Shown here: in pieces, positions 5,215 through 5,659 of the stretch | How the letters are laid out: each line of letters starts with the position of its first letter | Numbering within the stretch: the stretch's first letter is position 1 | Assembly: GCA_003561815.1 (NCBI GenBank) | Contig: PWVP01000052.1 | Location: forward strand, 1 to 5,659 | DNA length: 5,659 nt | Direction of reading: 5' to 3' | From: Campylobacterota bacterium | Lineage (GTDB): Bacteria; Campylobacterota; Campylobacteria; Campylobacterales; SZUA-545 | The notes under the pieces: model-generated | What the model saw: the letters and a program-made list of their open reading frames with translations, nothing else | The model's database searches: none | Told to the model about the DNA's origin: nothing | Program-made: the position numbers and the translations under genes

Positions 5215-5659
5215 ATGAGAAGAGTGCTGATAGGGCTTTTGAGCGCATTGACTCTTCTGGCAGCCACCCTGCAAGGAGCTAAAATGGAACAACCGATTGT
5301 CGTACTTGAGACCACCCAGGGGGTGATTGAGATCGCCCTTAAACCCGATGTCGCCCCCAAGGCGAGCGAGAACTTTATGACCCATGTAAAAAACGGCTAC
5401 TATGATGGGCTGATCTTTCACCGGATTATCCGGGGCTTTATGATCCAAGGCGGTGATCCCACCGGAAGCGGTCGGGGGGGAGAGTCCATCTGGGGCGAGC
5501 CCTTCGCCGATGAGACCACCCCGGAGGTGACCTTTGATAAGCCCGGTCTTCTAGCGATGGCCAACGCAGGTCCCAACACCAACGGCAGCCAGTTTTTCAT
5601 CACCGTCGCCGCCACCCCTTGGCTCAACGGCAACCACACCATCTTCGGCGAGGTCGTCA
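5215..5659 (+). CDS. Cyclophilin-type peptidyl-prolyl cis-trans isomerase, exported, C-terminus cut by window end
   Basis: Catalyses cis-trans isomerisation of peptide bonds before proline, assisting protein folding. The window holds 148 codons. Residues 1-22 look like a signal peptide: Arg2-Arg3, a hydrophobic core VLIGLLSALTLLAA and a polar end LQGA, although the cleavage site is not clear. The catalytic domain starts near residue 26. Cyclophilin landmarks are FHRIIRGFMIQGGDP (68-82), whose Arg70, Phe75 and Gln78 correspond to Arg55, Phe60 and Gln63 of human CypA; GPNTNGSQFFIT (119-130); and PWLNGNHTIFG (135-145), with Trp136 and His141 matching CypA Trp121 and His126. The site is therefore intact. 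Roughly the last 20-30 residues are expected beyond the edge. The fold is the compact bacterial PpiA/PpiB type. A second ATG at 5284 with its own AAGGAG could produce a signal-less form. No link to the sensory genes is evident. Confidence 0.95.
   Translation, partial: MRRVLIGLLSALTLLAATLQGAKMEQPIVVLETTQGVIEIALKPDVAPKASENFMTHVKNGYYDGLIFHRIIRGFMIQGGDPTGSGRGGESIWGEPFADETTPEVTFDKPGLLAMANAGPNTNGSQFFITVAATPWLNGNHTIFGEVV
5273..5286 (+). promoter_or_regulatory. Internal Shine-Dalgarno and ATG just after the signal peptide
   Basis: AAGGAG at 5273-5278 is followed after five bases by an in-frame ATG at 5284 (Met24), immediately after the presumed signal peptide and directly before the catalytic domain (MEQPIVVLETT). 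The hexamer and spacing are identical to those of the upstream start at 5215. It could initiate a cytoplasmic isoform. Confidence 0.5.

Overview
The window looks like a chromosomal segment of a Campylobacterota (Epsilonproteobacteria) member with unusually high GC, mid to high 50s percent by eye. The lineage call rests mainly on the chemoreceptor, whose signalling-tip flanks and short C-terminus (ending ...LGRFRS) resemble receptors of Sulfurimonas, Sulfurovum and Arcobacter-type bacteria. An Aer/CetB-like PAS protein nearby fits this. The genus cannot be named from the sequence alone.

Layout. Positions 1-1601, minus strand: a nearly complete methyl-accepting chemotaxis protein whose periplasmic sensor carries a CxxCH haem c attachment motif. 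Positions 1602-1875: a 274-bp divergent intergenic region with a possible sigma-28-type promoter for the receptor, a 10-bp direct repeat of 21-bp period, and a weak promoter candidate for the plus-strand genes. Positions 1876-3045, plus strand: a soluble protein with two nearly duplicated Aer-type PAS domains and a third degenerate PAS-like domain, without any recognisable output domain. Positions 3038-5167, plus strand: a 709-residue protein with an N-terminal WD40-like beta-propeller and a C-terminal alpha-solenoid. It overlaps the PAS gene by 8 bp. Positions 5215-5659, plus strand: the first 148 codons of a cyclophilin-type peptidyl-prolyl isomerase with a signal peptide, running off the window end.

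How the genes may work together (inference). A c-haem chemoreceptor and an Aer-like PAS protein, divergently arranged, suggest a locus for redox or energy sensing. Campylobacter uses a split energy-taxis receptor (membrane CetA plus soluble PAS protein CetB), and the PAS protein here could likewise signal through a partner, either the neighbouring receptor or the coupled propeller/solenoid protein. The PAS and propeller/solenoid genes are almost certainly co-translated. The cyclophilin is probably functionally separate, but it has a notable second ribosome-binding site and ATG immediately after its signal peptide, which could give periplasmic and cytoplasmic forms.
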